Part shown: positions 48,201-63,385 of the stretch, piece after piece
Position numbering within the stretch: the stretch's first letter is position 1
Layout: each line of letters opens with the position of its first letter
Assembly (NCBI GenBank): GCA_030142905.1
Contig: JASJOG010000018.1
Coordinates: forward strand, 1,867,001-1,931,000
Length of the DNA stretch: 64,000 bases
Direction: 5' to 3'
DNA from: Heliopora coerulea
Taxonomy: Eukaryota > Cnidaria > Anthozoa > Scleralcyonacea > Helioporidae
Translations under genes and position numbers: made by a program
Notes under the pieces: model-generated
The model's input: the letters and a program-made list of their open reading frames with translations, nothing else
What the model was told of the DNA's origin: nothing
Database searches by the model: none

Positions 48201-51200
48201 TGGCCGAGCAAGATCGATGCTAATAATTCCAACTTTTGAGGCTATTGGATTGGTAATGAAAAGTGCCACCTCTTCTCACTTGCAGAGAGTGAATCGCACA
48301 CACTGTTGTAACGGACTATGGTCAGGGTTAGAGCAACTCCTAAGGGGCCCTGACCTCTAAGGCACAAAGTATAGGTCTATACTAAGGTTGATGACGGGCG
48401 CCTCCGAAGGAAAATCTCCTAAGGGTCCCCAGTAGTTCCATTACGCCACTGACTGCATATTGAGTCCCAGGTACAGAGGGGGCTGGATGATTTCACATAT
48501 TACTTTGGTATACTCATGTCAAACAATATGGATAGTCCACAAGGTAAAGAGGTGCATAGGAGCTTAGGGATGAGTGGGATGGTAGACTCATGAAATTAAA
48601 TTTTGGTTGTGCACCCCAAATCGCAAGAAATGGCACTGTTTAGCAAAACATAGAATCTTTACAACTGTATTTTTTTCCAAGATTTCCTCAGAGGTCCACC
48701 TGAAGGATGTGTATTGTACCCTTTGATTTTCTTGGTAGCCAGTTTTGGATGTGTAGAAATTCCGATATTGTGATTGCAAAAGCGTTAATTTCCCATGTCA
48801 AACGAAATGTGGATCTTCCATATATTTCACTTGATTTCTGGACCGCTATTTGTGGACGCTTTATTTGACGAAGCAGCCTCCAAAAATCTGCAAGTATGCT
48901 TACTACCTTTGCGTCGAATGCGCAAACTACGTGCTCCAGTATAACAAACAATTACTGACTATTTTAAATACTGTTAGCAAGTACACTGAAAAAAGATTCT
49001 AAAAAAGACTTACTCATTCTTGTAAAATAAAACTGACTAACTTTGCGTTTTTGTCTCCGGGAAGACGTACAAGTTTCCTAGATGATAATAACAAATTCCT
49101 GAATTATGACGGAAAGGGCCCTTGGAAATAACTCAGAGCAATTTTCGATTGTATAACATTAACTGAAATGGAGTCCATGTTGTGGTCAGATGTAAATGCA
49201 CTCTATTCCTTGAAAACACCATTCACTTCATTCCTAACTATTGACCATGCATTCAGCAACAGCTTCAGCTGGCACTTCGCAAGACTTGGCAGAGAACTTG
49301 CACCAGATCTGCTGAGTCGCGGGTTCGATTTCTAGCTGACAGTCGTATTTTTCAAAAGTGGTCCTGCTTAGGTTTTAAAACGTTTGATTCTGACATTGAA
49401 AAATTTAACTTTCACTCCAATACAGAAGCCTTATTATAGGATACTAAATATTAAACAAAGCATAAAACATTGTATAGTTGTGCTTTTCACGGTGGCGTAG
49501 CCAGGGTGGTGAGTGAAGGGACGCACGTTCCCCATAAGAATCTCTCGCTCCCCAGTCACCCCCCCCCAGGAGAAATTTTCCAAACGGAAAAGGCTTATAA
49601 TCTGCAGTCGGTAATCCAGCGTTTTCAAATGGAAGGCCACAAACAGGTATGCAGAGTTGTTTAAAATACTTCAATATCTGTGCAATCCATGAGATATTTC
49701 GCCACTTCATAATGGCTTTTCAAAGAATAATCATAAATATAATATTAAATCATATTGTGACAGGAATTATAGTTCTCCTGAACTTGACTCCGCTCACTCC
49801 ATACACTCCTATGCGCCTTCCAGGCTAAGCCACTGGCTTTTCACATCAGAATTGGACAAAAAATGTCACGAAAATTTGCATTAAATGAAAAGACTATTGG
49901 TCAATACAAAATGTTTTTACTTCGGTCGTCATTTTGCTTTAGCATCAAGTGCCATATTTAATTAAAATATCTCTATCGAATGAGAGACCTTGTCTGGTTT
50001 AAAATATTTATTATTACAGAGAACGTCTCTCATTCGATATTGTTATTTCTACTCCTGGTTACACATCTTTAATTTTTTGTAAAGTATCTCTGCCCAGGGA
50101 CTGCGGACAGTCGAAGTAAGAAAACCATTGTTTATGAAACCATTTAACAGAATTATATAATTAGTTGAATTTTTTGAGCGATCACAACGATCACAGCCAT
50201 CGTAACGATCGTCGCGATTATATGGAAATCGCAAATGTCAGTATTGAAATGATAAAAGAATACGCTTAACAAATCTAACCAAGGCACCGTTAGTATGCGA
50301 CTTGTCATGGACAATAATTCTTCATTGGTTGCATCCTACTCGCTGTGCATCATCCTCAGCTCAAAACTTTGATCTACTTGCTTTCAAACAGTAGTGCACA
50401 TCATTAAAGTGTCTTAAGGGCATTTTACACGTGCGATTTTGCACGTTGCGATTATCATCCTGGCGTATGTAATAAACTGTGATAGTCTATCCAGCAAGAT
50501 ATCCTCTTATGATTCGCTGTTGTTTGTCGTTGACAGTCTCGTAAGTTGAACACATACTCCAAGATGCCAATCGCAAGGCATAAAATCGCGCATGTAAACA
50601 GCCCTTTACGCGGTCTCACTGGCATACGTTCTAGAGCATTTTTAAATTTATTTTCCTTTGGCCAAAACAATCGAAGAAAATCATGCAAACCATATAACAC
50701 TGATAGTTAACTGAAAAATGACCAATAACCGTAGTGTAGAATTTAGCGAACGTGGTCTACGAATCGAACGTTCAGACAAAATCAGGTGTTACGATTTACA
50801 CATGAAACTGTGTCATATTTAGTTTTTTAATGGAACTGAAACTTATCACTCCGCAATGTCACAAGATTGAGAGCTTAGCTCAAATTACTAGAATTTTCTT
50901 GTGAAGCATGCGTCTGTATTCCCTAACTTGTTGGGATTTTGAGGCTTGCAATTCTCCAATCAATGAACACGCTACGTTATGTACCGGAAAATTACGTTGC
51001 CTTGCGAGATATTAAGCTTCGGTGTAAGACGCTGGGTTATGTTTTGAGGCGTTAAGTACGTTCCATCCTGTTTTAGAAGTGTTTTCAGACATTACATTAC
51101 ATTCAGACTCATGATGTTACATAATGAGCCGTTACGTTACATCCTGTCGAAGTATATTACAGTGTGAGACGTTTTAATTTGTGAAAAGAAACCTCTTTAG

Positions 51201-54200
51201 AAGTTTCGTCATTTTATAAGCCATTATGTTTTCCTGAGACATGAAGTTACATTGCCTTTTATGTTTCATTTCACGTGATATCTTTCAGTCACTTTATGGG
51301 TTACGCTGCGCGTGAGACCTTTTCGTGACGTGGTGTGTCGGTACATTGAGTGTGAGACTATTTAGACTGATAAATGTGAGACTATTGAGACTGATAAGTG
51401 TGAATCTTTTGGTCACATTGGGAGATGTTACATCGCTTTATGAAATGTAATGTTTTGTGTTGAGACATTTATTTACATTGCAAGACGTCATGTTGAGCTG
51501 AGAGACATCAACGAATTTAAGATACGTTACATTGTGAGAATCTTCTTGTTTCATTTTTATTCTTTATCAAGATTAATTATTTAAATCATAAGGGCTTTAA
51601 ATAGAATCGTTTTGGAATAATGCTCCTCAATTATAACGCAGTCATCTGACCGACATCGTTGAATCCATGTATAATGTAGAAATACCATTTACTTGGCGAC
51701 ATATGAAATGTTTCAGGTGGAATTCGAGTGTCATGGAATGGAATGCAATTTTTTTCAAGCAGCTAGTCTTGAAATGTTACTTGACGTATGCAACCACGTT
51801 ATCACATGCCACTAGACTTTTCGACACAATCAGGATTGACCGCAGACACGAAATTAGGGTGGTTCCAGCAGGGAGGAAAATATTTCGACCTCTCAACCCT
51901 TCTAGGGAAACAGCAACTTAAGAATACTATGCACGCCTTCCCCATATCGAATCCAAACAAGTTCAATGATTATCTTCAATTTCCAAGCTACCTCGATGAT
52001 TGGCTGATTTTCAACAGTTGGAATCAATGGTCCATAATTGATCGGCTTATACTTGTTCAATTAAAAATATTTCTTAATTATCCTTAAGTATCTAGTCAAA
52101 TATGACCCTCAGCATGCTGCTCTCTCTTTTGGTTCCGATTTCCTTTATTACGACGGAAGAACAATAGTACACGAATAAAATACTAAAATGGATAACCAAT
52201 TGCTAATAACGACAGACTTCGGAACGACAGTAAACGTGGGTGGTCCCGGTGAGGTTCCAATCTCCGTATGGGTATGTCTGACAGCGTGGTCCAAAGGTAA
52301 AAAATCCCAGTGGCCAGTTGCTGTCATTATATACTTGCCAAAACGATAACCTGAATGTTATTTGATGTCGGATTTGTGATATGCTAAAGGTTCGTTTACT
52401 CAATGCAATTGATCGGGCAAATTTATGGTGCAAATTCAAGATAAAAATAGGGCTAACTACTAGTCTATACGAACAGTCAATAGAGCGATCTGGGGCTTCG
52501 CTGCCCTCTCTCCTCAAGAATCAAATTTTGTCAGTCATATACGCAGTTTAGACTTTTCAGTACATGTACATATGGCTTCTTAATTTAAATTGGAACTCGT
52601 GTATTGCCTTAAAAAGTGGGGGGCCCACTCATACTCTACTCCCCAACAAAAAATGTGAGGACCGAGGTTCCTCCCGGCCTCCCGTTTCCAACGCCACTTC
52701 TAATTACCTGCGATTGGTTTCATTCACTGTAGGGATGAAAATCTACGTTGGAGTTTCTAGGCGTACTAGTTTTCTCAATTAACTCCACTTGAATTATTAA
52801 TACTTTTGTTCATATTGTTGCAGAATACTGGTTCGGGTGAATCAACAAATGTCCTTCCTACGCAGCTGGAGGTACTGTACTGTTAATTAACAATAAGATT
52901 TCGTACTTAAGTTTTTGACAAGCAAATAGCCAACGCGGGCGAAGCTCGAATTTACTATCACTCAAAGAAAACGAGAACGAGTTAGTTATTTTTTCTAGCA
53001 TAATTTTGTCTTTTTGTGATGAAAGGTTGAAGTTTTAGGTTAGATTTTGTCAATTTTCACTGGGGTTTTCATTCGTCGATTGCAGTTTATTCACTACCTG
53101 CAAAAAGAAAATAGTACAACAGTCATTCAAATTGGCCAACTTTTATAAAATAACAAATTTATATCTAAAATGTAAAGTGGTACAGCACACCTTACAAACT
53201 CTGAAGTTCAGAAAACTGGAGATTTAAAGAAGCTTACACTCACAGACGCGGCCCATTATATTGGAAACAGAACGCTGAAGGATGTCGTTTTTTATTGAAA
53301 GCTAAATAAAGTAACAGTGCAGGTGAAGAAATTTCTGCACTCTAATTGGCTGAAAGCAATGCAATTTCAACGTGCAGAAAAAGGGTAATGGAGTGCTGAA
53401 AAGAAAAGTAGTTCAATGCAATTCTTTTGAGACTCAAAACATCTTAATTGGCTGAAAAATTTCTGGAACCCACGTACAGCAAACCAAATACTACTTTTTG
53501 CTGGGCACTTATTTTCATTCTACTTTATCGGAAAATATAGAAAAGTTGCAAACGTAAACAGCGGCGTAGGTTTGGATTTGATTTTCACTGATGAGAAATT
53601 TTCGTTAATTCTGCGCATCACTCTGCTTAATTTTTCATGTATATTATTGATAGTAATTTCTTGTTTAGATTGGACTTTATTTGGATTCACGTGTTTTTCA
53701 AAGAGCTCAATTTGTGAGCTTTATGAAAACCTCTCGTGCAAATTAATTTCAAATAGAACTCGAAACGGAATGATTACCTATGCAAACGCGCGGAGACAAT
53801 TTATCGGACTGTTCGGTTCTCTTGTTTGTCACAAGTCCAAACAGGTGGCTTAATTGTACTGCACTGCCTTAATGTTCTCTCTTTTATTGCCTCGTTACCT
53901 GGTTGAACCCTCTGATAATTAACCGTCCCTGGAGCCATGGTCCCAAATACACTATTGACTCATGCGCAGCACTACTTTCCTTTATAACACTCATTTAAAG
54001 CTCTGGTTCTGACTGCTTCTCTGATGGTCGTCGCTTCTCATCAGAATAGGAAGTCCAATTCTCTCCTTTTTTGATACGTCGGTATCTTGCAATGCATTAA
54101 TCTGTTTATAAACGGAAGACTCAAGATCTCAGCCTAGATCAGAGAGGAGTTGACTCGGAACCTCCAATTAATCAAAGAATTCCTCAACTGGTTTCGAAAC

Positions 54201-57200
54201 AAAAATAGCGGCTACGTGATTAGGAATAGGATAAACATAGGCTTATCAGCTTTTAACACTCTTTCTGATGGTATACGTTTCCAGAATTCAGGAGAACTTA
54301 AAACAAGGCCAGTTAGCCGCACCTAAAAGATAAAGTATTTTCACAAGACATGGTTCAGGGGTTACAATTGCGAAAAATTTTACGCTGTTGGACCTATTTT
54401 TGGTCGTTAGTTGGGTCCTCAGGACCCAAATAGAAATGGCACTAAAGTGAATTTAAGCTCCACAGCTGAACAGGTCTGAACGATTTTTGCTATCTTTGAG
54501 CTGAGGGCAGAACTTGAAGTATGAAAGACCTAAATTTTATACTACTTTTGTCCCTGTAACTGAAAACTATGTGTTACAACTGTAACACCTAATGGTCGGA
54601 AATAATAAATTTCATGGCAAATTATCTTTGAGGTCAAGCTAACTGGTCATCTTTTAAGTTATCTTGAATCGTCTATGGATTTGTGCAACTGGAGAAGCTC
54701 GTACCACTAGAAAGAGCTTTAAATTCTGTGCAACATACATCGATTAGAAAACATCTCATGAAATGGTTGCTGAGAAGAATTATTTTCATGCGATGTGGTC
54801 AAAAATAGCAAATTTAACCGTAATTATACCCGTTGAGATCGACCTAATTGGTCACCTTTTAAGTTCTCCCGAATCTTCTTTGGCTTTGTGCCACCCTGAA
54901 AACGTATACCACTTGGGTGAGCGTTAAACATTGTTGCTATATATATGTCGATTAAAAAACTCCCTATATTTAGCGGCAAGAAGTATTTTTATCAGACATG
55001 GTCATTGGGGTTCAGGCGGTCGAGGCCTAGCTAACAGAACGTTTTAAAGTTCGGGTGAATTGTCTGTGGAATTGTACCGTTCTTGAAATGCATACCATTT
55101 GGATGAGGTTTAGATTTTGCGCAATATGTTATGTTAATTAAATAAAATGGTCCTGTTTATAGACCGTCCGAGTTTGGATGCGCGGATCTTATCGTGATAT
55201 GTCTGTTGAATGAAGTGATAGCTTACTGTAATGGTGGCCAGTTTCCAATATGGCGGAAATATTCCTCGTCACAGGAGTATTTTCAGTAAATAGGATGCTA
55301 TGGAGACAGTGTTAAATAAAATAAATCTGTTCAAGTGTTGGTAACTACCGTGACTGTGGTAACTGCCGTGGCAATGGGGACGCGTGCCTCAACAACTTTC
55401 GTTAGCAAAATTCAAATTAGAACCATGAAAAGATAGTTTGAGTGAAAGTTTGTCATTTCTATGATTTTTGCCCAAATCACAATCGAAAACTTAAGCGAAG
55501 CCTGAGTTCAATCTTGTCCTCTTACATATCTGGTCTAACGTAAGCTTCGCGACAGTGGCTGAAAGTGGTGATGTGTCTTCAGGTCCTGCCGGTAAAAAGA
55601 CTACACTACGACTGCTGGATATTGCAACACCGTCTTTAAAATGCTTTTGAGAAACTATATTGCTCCTGTTCTCGTTCTAAAACCTGGTCCCACAACCCCC
55701 CCAGTTCGTTCTTAAGGGCCTAAAGTATGGTTGGGAAGCTAGCCCCAGACTCTTCGATTTGTGCCCCTCAGTTAGTTAATCCATCCTACACTTATGTAAT
55801 ACACTTTAAAAAAGCGATAAATTAAAAACATTGTAAGCGTAGTCAGACAATATGGAGGTAGTAAGAATAGTTGACACTGACTATTGTCAGACATATAGTG
55901 TAGACATATATACGGTTTAAAAATAGTTAACATTATATACTTTTGGGGAGCGGATATGTTCGTTAATCCCATTTTTGTTACAATTAGAATACCATGCTTC
56001 AAGAAATAAGCGACCCGACCATTGTTGGTACCTGTCAATTGTACTGATGGTATTCATGTCAAATTCATGGTTATTTTGTTGATGCTGCACCAAAAATGAG
56101 TTCTTATCTTGTTAAAATATAGCTCGTTTGTGTTCTTTAATTCTGGTTTTTAAAGTAGGATTTGTTTGGTTTTGTTTGGCCGATATTCACTTTCTTAGAT
56201 ATAAACCAAACAAAATACCTATTCCCCATATTCTCTCAGCTGTCGAGTCTGGAATAAAACTAAAGGAATGCGAGATGCTGAAGCGGAGATAGTACGTGCT
56301 TCGATTACATCGACGCAACAATGTGCCAAACTACCTAGATATTCTAATATTTCCAAAGAGAAGCTGATTGCCCAAAAGACCTTAGCTAATGATTCAATTG
56401 TGACCGTTGTTCCCACAGATAAAGGCCTTGCACTGGTCGTTATAGACAATAAAGAGTATAATGACAAGATCGAAGACCTGATACAAAACACCGGCATCTT
56501 GGTTAGGATTTCGGCTATCGAAATACCAGGCGGAGATCGAAGTCTAGTGATAAAGGTTATTTTTAAGCCGAAAATTTTCATGTAAACAGACACTCTGATG
56601 ATGTTGCTTGTAAAGTGACGAAACGTTAGTTCCTCGTTAAAGCATTTTCCAAAGTAACCTGATGTGTTTATTTGCGATATGGGCTTCCTGAAAATTATTT
56701 GCTGGGCAATAATCTTTATTACTAGTCACTGGCATCTACTTAAAAATAACAGACCGACGTAGGAATCCCATCCTCCAGCACAGAAAAATCCTTGAAGCAC
56801 CTTCTAAAAACAATTAAAGCTCAAACATCTCCGCACAAGCAACTAGAAAATAATTCTTATTACAAATTACGCAGCATTGATGCCGCTCCAGCAACTTTTT
56901 ACGGCCTTCCAAAGGGACACAAAATGGACATCTCCTTGAGACCCATAACCAGCTCTTTTGGTTATCCTACATGTCAAATTTTCAAACACCTATCCAATCT
57001 TTTATCACTCCTTCAAAGCAACATACATGGTGTGAAAAACAGCCAAGAATTTGCTGACAAAGTCGTGACATACACCATAGGAAACGACGAATATTTGGTG
57101 TCGTTTGATGTAGTATCTTTATGTACATCTATTCCTGTTCACTTGGCTTTGGAAATGTCCAAAGAACGTCTTCGATCTGACCAGACCCTCCATGAAAGAA

Positions 57201-60055
57201 CTAATTTATTAATAAATAATATTATGAAGTTTCTTGAATTTGTATTGGATAGCAACTATTTCATTTTGCAAGGCATATATTACAAATAAACGTTTGGATG
57301 TCCCATGGGATCACCCCTCGGTGCAATTCTTACAAATCTTATTATGGAACATATGGCAGAATTAGCTTTACAGACGGTACCACACTCACCTAAGTGGTGG
57401 TTCAGGTACGTTGATGATGGTAATAGACCACTTGCACTCATATGCTAAACAACCCATCTGGATGATAACTTCAAAGCTCCGACCTTCAACAAATCGAATA
57501 ATTTATGGATATTCTTTTGTTTAGAGGTATTTTTCCTCCAACAGGGGAATAAATGCAAGTGGTCTATACATGCCTACGCCATGAATATCTGGCTAGTTTC
57601 ACCGACATTTGAATTCTATTAACGACCACATTCAATTTACTGTGGAAGAAGGAGACAGTGGTTCGATTGCTTTTCTTGACACTACAATCCCCAGAAATGA
57701 AAATGTTTCCATCACCACTGGCTTGTTTAGAAAGGCGACCCATGCGGATAAATATCTACAGTTTAATTCGCATCATCCTAACCAGCACAAGTGTTCTGTG
57801 GTACAAACTCTCCAAGACCGAGCTAAAAATTTTCCATCAAGTAAGATCGAACGAAGAAAGCAAAGAGATCACCTTGTAAATGTGCTAATGGACAATGGTT
57901 ATCCAGTGTCACTTATTAATAGCACCGTACAACAAAGGTCTCAGATTAGTTTCCAACGTGATTACCAGAGCTCGATAGTCCTCCCTTGTGTTCAACGTGT
58001 ATCTGAGAGAATTGCCAGAACGCTCAATGGACAACATATAAAAGTCGCCTACAAAACTATAAGAACGGTTGCCTCAATTTTAAAGAAACCAAAAGATAAA
58101 CTTAATAAAGAATTGTTTACTGCCATAGCGTATAAAATCAATTGCAAGAACTGTGAGAAAGTGTATATTGGCCAATCAAATCCTGCTTTAAAAACCAGAA
58201 TTAAAGAACACAAACGAGCTATATTTTAACAAGATAAGAACTCATTTTTGGTGCAGCATCAACAACAAAATAACCATGAATTTCACATGAATACCGTCAG
58301 TATAATTGATAGGTACCAACAATGGTTGGGTCACTTGTTTCTTGAAGAATGGCATTCTAACTGTAACAAAAATGGGATTAACGAACATATCCACTTCCCA
58401 AGAGTATGTACTACTAGCTAGGGTACCCGGGCTTCGCCCAGGGTTATGGAGAACAAATGAAAAAGTTCTCTTTTCCTTCAAATATGATTTTAGAAAAATG
58501 AACGGTTTTCTGAGGTATTGATAGCTAATGTTACTCATCTGGTCATGGTGAGGTCGAATATGTAATTGAATCTTCTGTAAGTCTTGTGGTTCTGGAGTTT
58601 TAAGGTAACAGAGAAACGCCTTGACTCTCCAAATTTATATATACAGATGTTAACTTATTTTAAATGATCAAATTAATGGCTTTGTGTTCATCGATTACAA
58701 AAAAGCGTTTGATCTTATCGATCACAATATTTTGTTATCAAAGCTAGAACATTTTAGTATCGCTCCAAAGGAACTTTCTCTTTTTGAAAATTACATGAAA
58801 GGTAGAAACCAGTTTGTCCATCTAAATGGTAAGGATTCAACTCTCAAAAAGATCGAATATGGTGTTCCTCAAGGATCCATCTTGGGACCACTCCTGTTTC
58901 TGGTGACTATCAATGATTTACCCAGTGTTGTTACCAAATCAATGGTTGACATTTACGTTGATGACACAACTTTGAGTGTCTCCGCTTCGATTGCTAATCC
59001 TTCAGTAATCCAAAACCATCTTCAAGACGATCTCAACCAAGTCACAACCTGGTCAACTAACAACAAAATGATCTTAAATCCATCTAAGACCAAGGTGCTG
59101 CTTGTAACCGGTAAAATATTGGGGAGTAAGTTGGATTCGTACCCTCTTAAGCTAACGGCTCATGGTAACAATATAAATCAAGTTAATGCGGAAATTTTAC
59201 TTGGAGTAACATTAGACAGTAATTTGAATTTAAACGACCATATTGATACTCTATGCAAGAAAGTGTCGCAAAGGATTGGCGTCTTGAAGAATATTAAGAA
59301 GAATCTTCCCCGTTATGCAATACGGTAGTCCAGTTTGGGACTCCTGCTCACGTGAAAACATTGATAAAATCATTAAGTTACAGAAAAGAGCTGCCCGTGT
59401 AATTTTGGAAGCAGATAGTCGTGAGAGTAGCGACTATCTCTTTAAACAACTGAACTGGTTAACAATTAGTGGCGAAATTGAACTTAGGAAATGCTGTTTA
59501 ATTTATAAGAGAATTAATGGCCTAACTCCCAATTATATAAATAATATGCTTGTAAGGAACGCCGACACTCATTCACAATCGACTAGACATTGTAATGTCA
59601 ACTTAGTTTGTCCCAGATACAAAAGAGACTCTGAAGGAGGTAGAACATTTCAGGTCTTAGGGACAAAACTATGGAATACGATACCAGAAGACATTAGGAA
59701 AAATGAATCTTATAACTCTTTTTACAGAGCAATTCGTACTTATTATTATACTAAATAGAGTTTGTACTATATATAGATACGGTACCTATGCTGTTTTTAT
59801 CCATTTTTGTCTATTTTGTAGTTTTTTATAGTCTATTTATGTAATTTATATATTTATTTACTGAATTTGAAGGCCACGCGTTTATCAGTGCAAACTGTTG
59901 AGTGTAACCATCTTGAAATAAAGTTGTCTTGTCTTGTCTTGTATATGTTTACACTTTACACCTTTTTTACCAATTCCATTTTAACCTTTTAACGGTCTAA
60001 TTTTTCAAAAGAAACTGTTAATTATGGATTGTCAAGGGCGGAGACAGCCCCCAAA

Positions 60056-60093
<38 letters not shown>

Positions 60094-63000
60094 AGGGGGG
60101 TTATGTCTATAGGACGTAACTTAGTACAGAAGACAATCAACTTGCAGAAGAGTTTTTGCAGGATATTGTTCCAACAAATGTTGTAAAGTTGTACAGTTTT
60201 CATAAATTTTAGGAAACCTTTTTGATTTTTAAATTGTGCAACTGCATGTCTACGTATCTTACAAATTTTTTTTATAGTTATAAAGCTTTGACATAGAACA
60301 GAAACTCGGACAAAAAACGGTGACGGAGGCTCTCAGTGTGCTACTAGATGGACGTTTTAAACATTAAAATGTCCAAAGTAATTAATCCTTTCATCAAGCA
60401 AATCCACAAATTCTTTTTCCTTTTTTTTCTTTTTTTCTCTTTCCTTTTTCTGTCGGGTAGAGGCCATATATTGAACAAAGTACACTATCTTTTTGCCATT
60501 GAGCTTTTGTTTACGAGGAAAACCACGTAAAACGCGTGTTTTCTGATGGCTGGTAAATACTAAAGCGAACATTTCGGGACATATCCATGGTTGCTTCTCT
60601 ACAGTTTTAGTTTTATTGATTAATTATTACACTTTAGTCGGGGACTTTTTTTCCACTTGATATTACGCCACATTTCTTTCCGATGTCAAGATTCATTAAA
60701 CATGAAAGTACAAATTTTGGGGTTATCGGCAGAAATGGGGGGGGCTCTGTCCCCCAACTTTAAAAGTGGGGGCCTCAAGCCCCCCTTGACCTCCCTATAT
60801 CTCCGCCCCTGATTCTATTGAAAATCCCTTTGAAAATCTATTGAAATTTGTTCATGCATCCAATTTCCATACATTAGATCGTATATATGAGTCTCCAATA
60901 GAACAGAAGGTCCGGTTAACCTAGTTCAAACATGATACCTGGAGCAAGTGCTTCACTCTATAGTCGAATCACAGTGGTTCTGTTGAGTATCATCATGTAG
61001 AATGCTTAGACTACAGTTCCTGGCGGTAGTGAATCCGAGCCCGATGAAGTCAGCCTTCTTATATGGGTACCTGTCACTCACGACTAGGAAGGAATTCCAG
61101 TCCGAGTATGCCCTGTCTTATTTAACCATTGATATACAATGATGTGCTTCTACACAGGCAGTCAAAAAGAACTACTCAAGCTCGACTTTTTGCACAGTGA
61201 AGGGTTGCAATCGCTTACAACCTGCACCAAAGACTTTAGTTAACCTGCATGACAGAACACTTTATTTTAGTGGGTTTTAAGGCATAACCCACAATTTTTG
61301 TGAGGATTTGTTGCCATTTTAAGCAGTTTTCAAGGGAAGGTGTGATCTTTTCCGAATTTATCAGAACATCACTTCGAGTGATTGGTACAGCGAGAATCTC
61401 AGGCCAGGTGAGGACTACGAAGACTATGATTTCAAAACCAAGGATAAGCGTTGAAAATGGAGGGAAGGTGCTTGAATGATCAGAGGAAGGCTACTCACCA
61501 AGAGAGATCGCTGTTCGAGTGGGTAGCAGTCAAAGAAGTGTCAGCGACATCTTGTAGAAACAGCGACTGACAAATGTGAAAGAACTATGTACAGCTGTCA
61601 ATGCTGCCTGGGAAGGATTTCCACACGAACGCTTAGTTAATTTGATCGACAGCAATGTCTAGCAGATGCGAAGCTGTCATCAAGGCCAGAGGAGGGCCTA
61701 CAAACTATCAAATTTTTCCTCACTTATAGTTTTAAGTCTTATTTTTGGTGTTTTGGTGTCCCGTGATAATGTTACTTAATATCACTATCTGCCCTGCTGG
61801 TGAGCTCTTCTTTTTGACTGCCTATGTATTACTTCAGAAAAAATGATTTCTGAACTCCAGATGGATGACCGATGAGACGCTCTAAGTATTGAGCTGCATA
61901 TACTCAGATGGTAAGTTATGGTGCGAGTTCGACATATGACCAAAGTGAAAGCCTTCAATATCGCGTTTTTTTTTGCGTGGGTAACGTCGCCTTTGCAACA
62001 CAGCAAACACTTACCTGTAATTTCTTAGAATTTTGTTGAGTCAGTTGTTTTTGAAAATTATTTCGGAGTAAAAAGGTCTAATATGCAAATGCTTTTTAAA
62101 AATTTTTGTTCAGCACATTTTGCACATGGTGACGAGAAACTTGGTCAATTCAGGTTATTTTTATGCTTTTATGGGTTAACCTTCCAGAGTCCAGTTCAGT
62201 CACTATACCTAACCGTCAACACTTAAATGGTTTTTTGTTTTGTCTTTTTCTTCAACCTCCTATTCGATTTCTGGTTCGAAACCACGTTTTTTGAAATCCC
62301 TGTTAAATTTTACATCGCAAAATTATTTTTCTAGAAAAACATTTTTTCCTTTTAAAGTCATGGATTTTTGCGCAACAAATCACTATCTGAAATTTCCGAA
62401 CACTTTCTTGGTCTTTTTTGTAATTTATTTGTTAGTTAACAAGTTTAAAATAATTCTCCAATTTTGGCAAATGCTGCCGGAGAAAGTTACAAACTTCTCC
62501 AGCTGGACACAGAGTATACTGAAGTCTAAACTCAGTTTAATTAATCAATCTTACATTTTTTACAAGAATCAGACTGTATTAATGATAAAATCTGTTTAAT
62601 TTAGTGCCAATTGGGAAACTGCAAACCAAAGGGAGATTGTCCTTGTATCAAGGGTCAGAAAGGAGCACGGGTAATACTTGTGTAAAATATATCAGATTTA
62701 TTCTAGAGCTAAATGAAGTCTGAAGATGTTTTGTAACAGTGTTCATTACTTTCTCATACCATTGTCATACTTATACTTTCTCACACTGTTATTTATGTCT
62801 TATCTATTTTCATGAAGGGACGCATTGGTCCTGTGGGTCCTACTGGAGAAGGTGGTCCAGTTGTAAGTAAATACCATTGATCTGTGAAATCTAACAAGTA
62901 AATATTTTGTCATTTTTGTTAAAAAGTTAACAGTTTTACCAATATTTATCAGATTTCAAATAACCTCGAAATACATAAACTCTATTGTTTTGGATTACTA

Positions 63001-63354
63001 TAAATATTTATTTAGCGTTTCAATACAGCCCCGTCAGTATCACAGCTTAACAATGAATAAGTTTCGCGACAAATTAATACGTCATGTATAAATGAGTGTA
63101 TATTAAATGGTGAAATTTAACCAGAACCTCCTGGAACCATTAGCAAAAATGCAATTCTAGGATCCCTGGCTGGGAATCGAACCCGTGAACCTGTGAATTC
63201 AACGCAGTGTTCTACCAACGGAGGCCATTGCCGTGAGCTTGGTTAGGAATTCTGTATGATAAATATTGTATGTATGTCTAATAGGTTTTAATCTTGGTTG
63301 TGTACCGATAGTGTAGAGAGAGACACTCGCTCCTGGGGCCAAATGTTTTATACA

Positions 63355-63385
<31 letters not shown>

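Noticed and set aside
49315..49335. B-box-like GGGTTCGATTTC
   Set aside because: No A box and no resemblance to the SINE family in the window.
62240..62599. 119-residue open frame upstream of gene B exon 3
   Set aside because: Phe-, Leu- and Lys-rich product of AT-rich intron; it ends just before the acceptor and is in no continuous frame with the exon.
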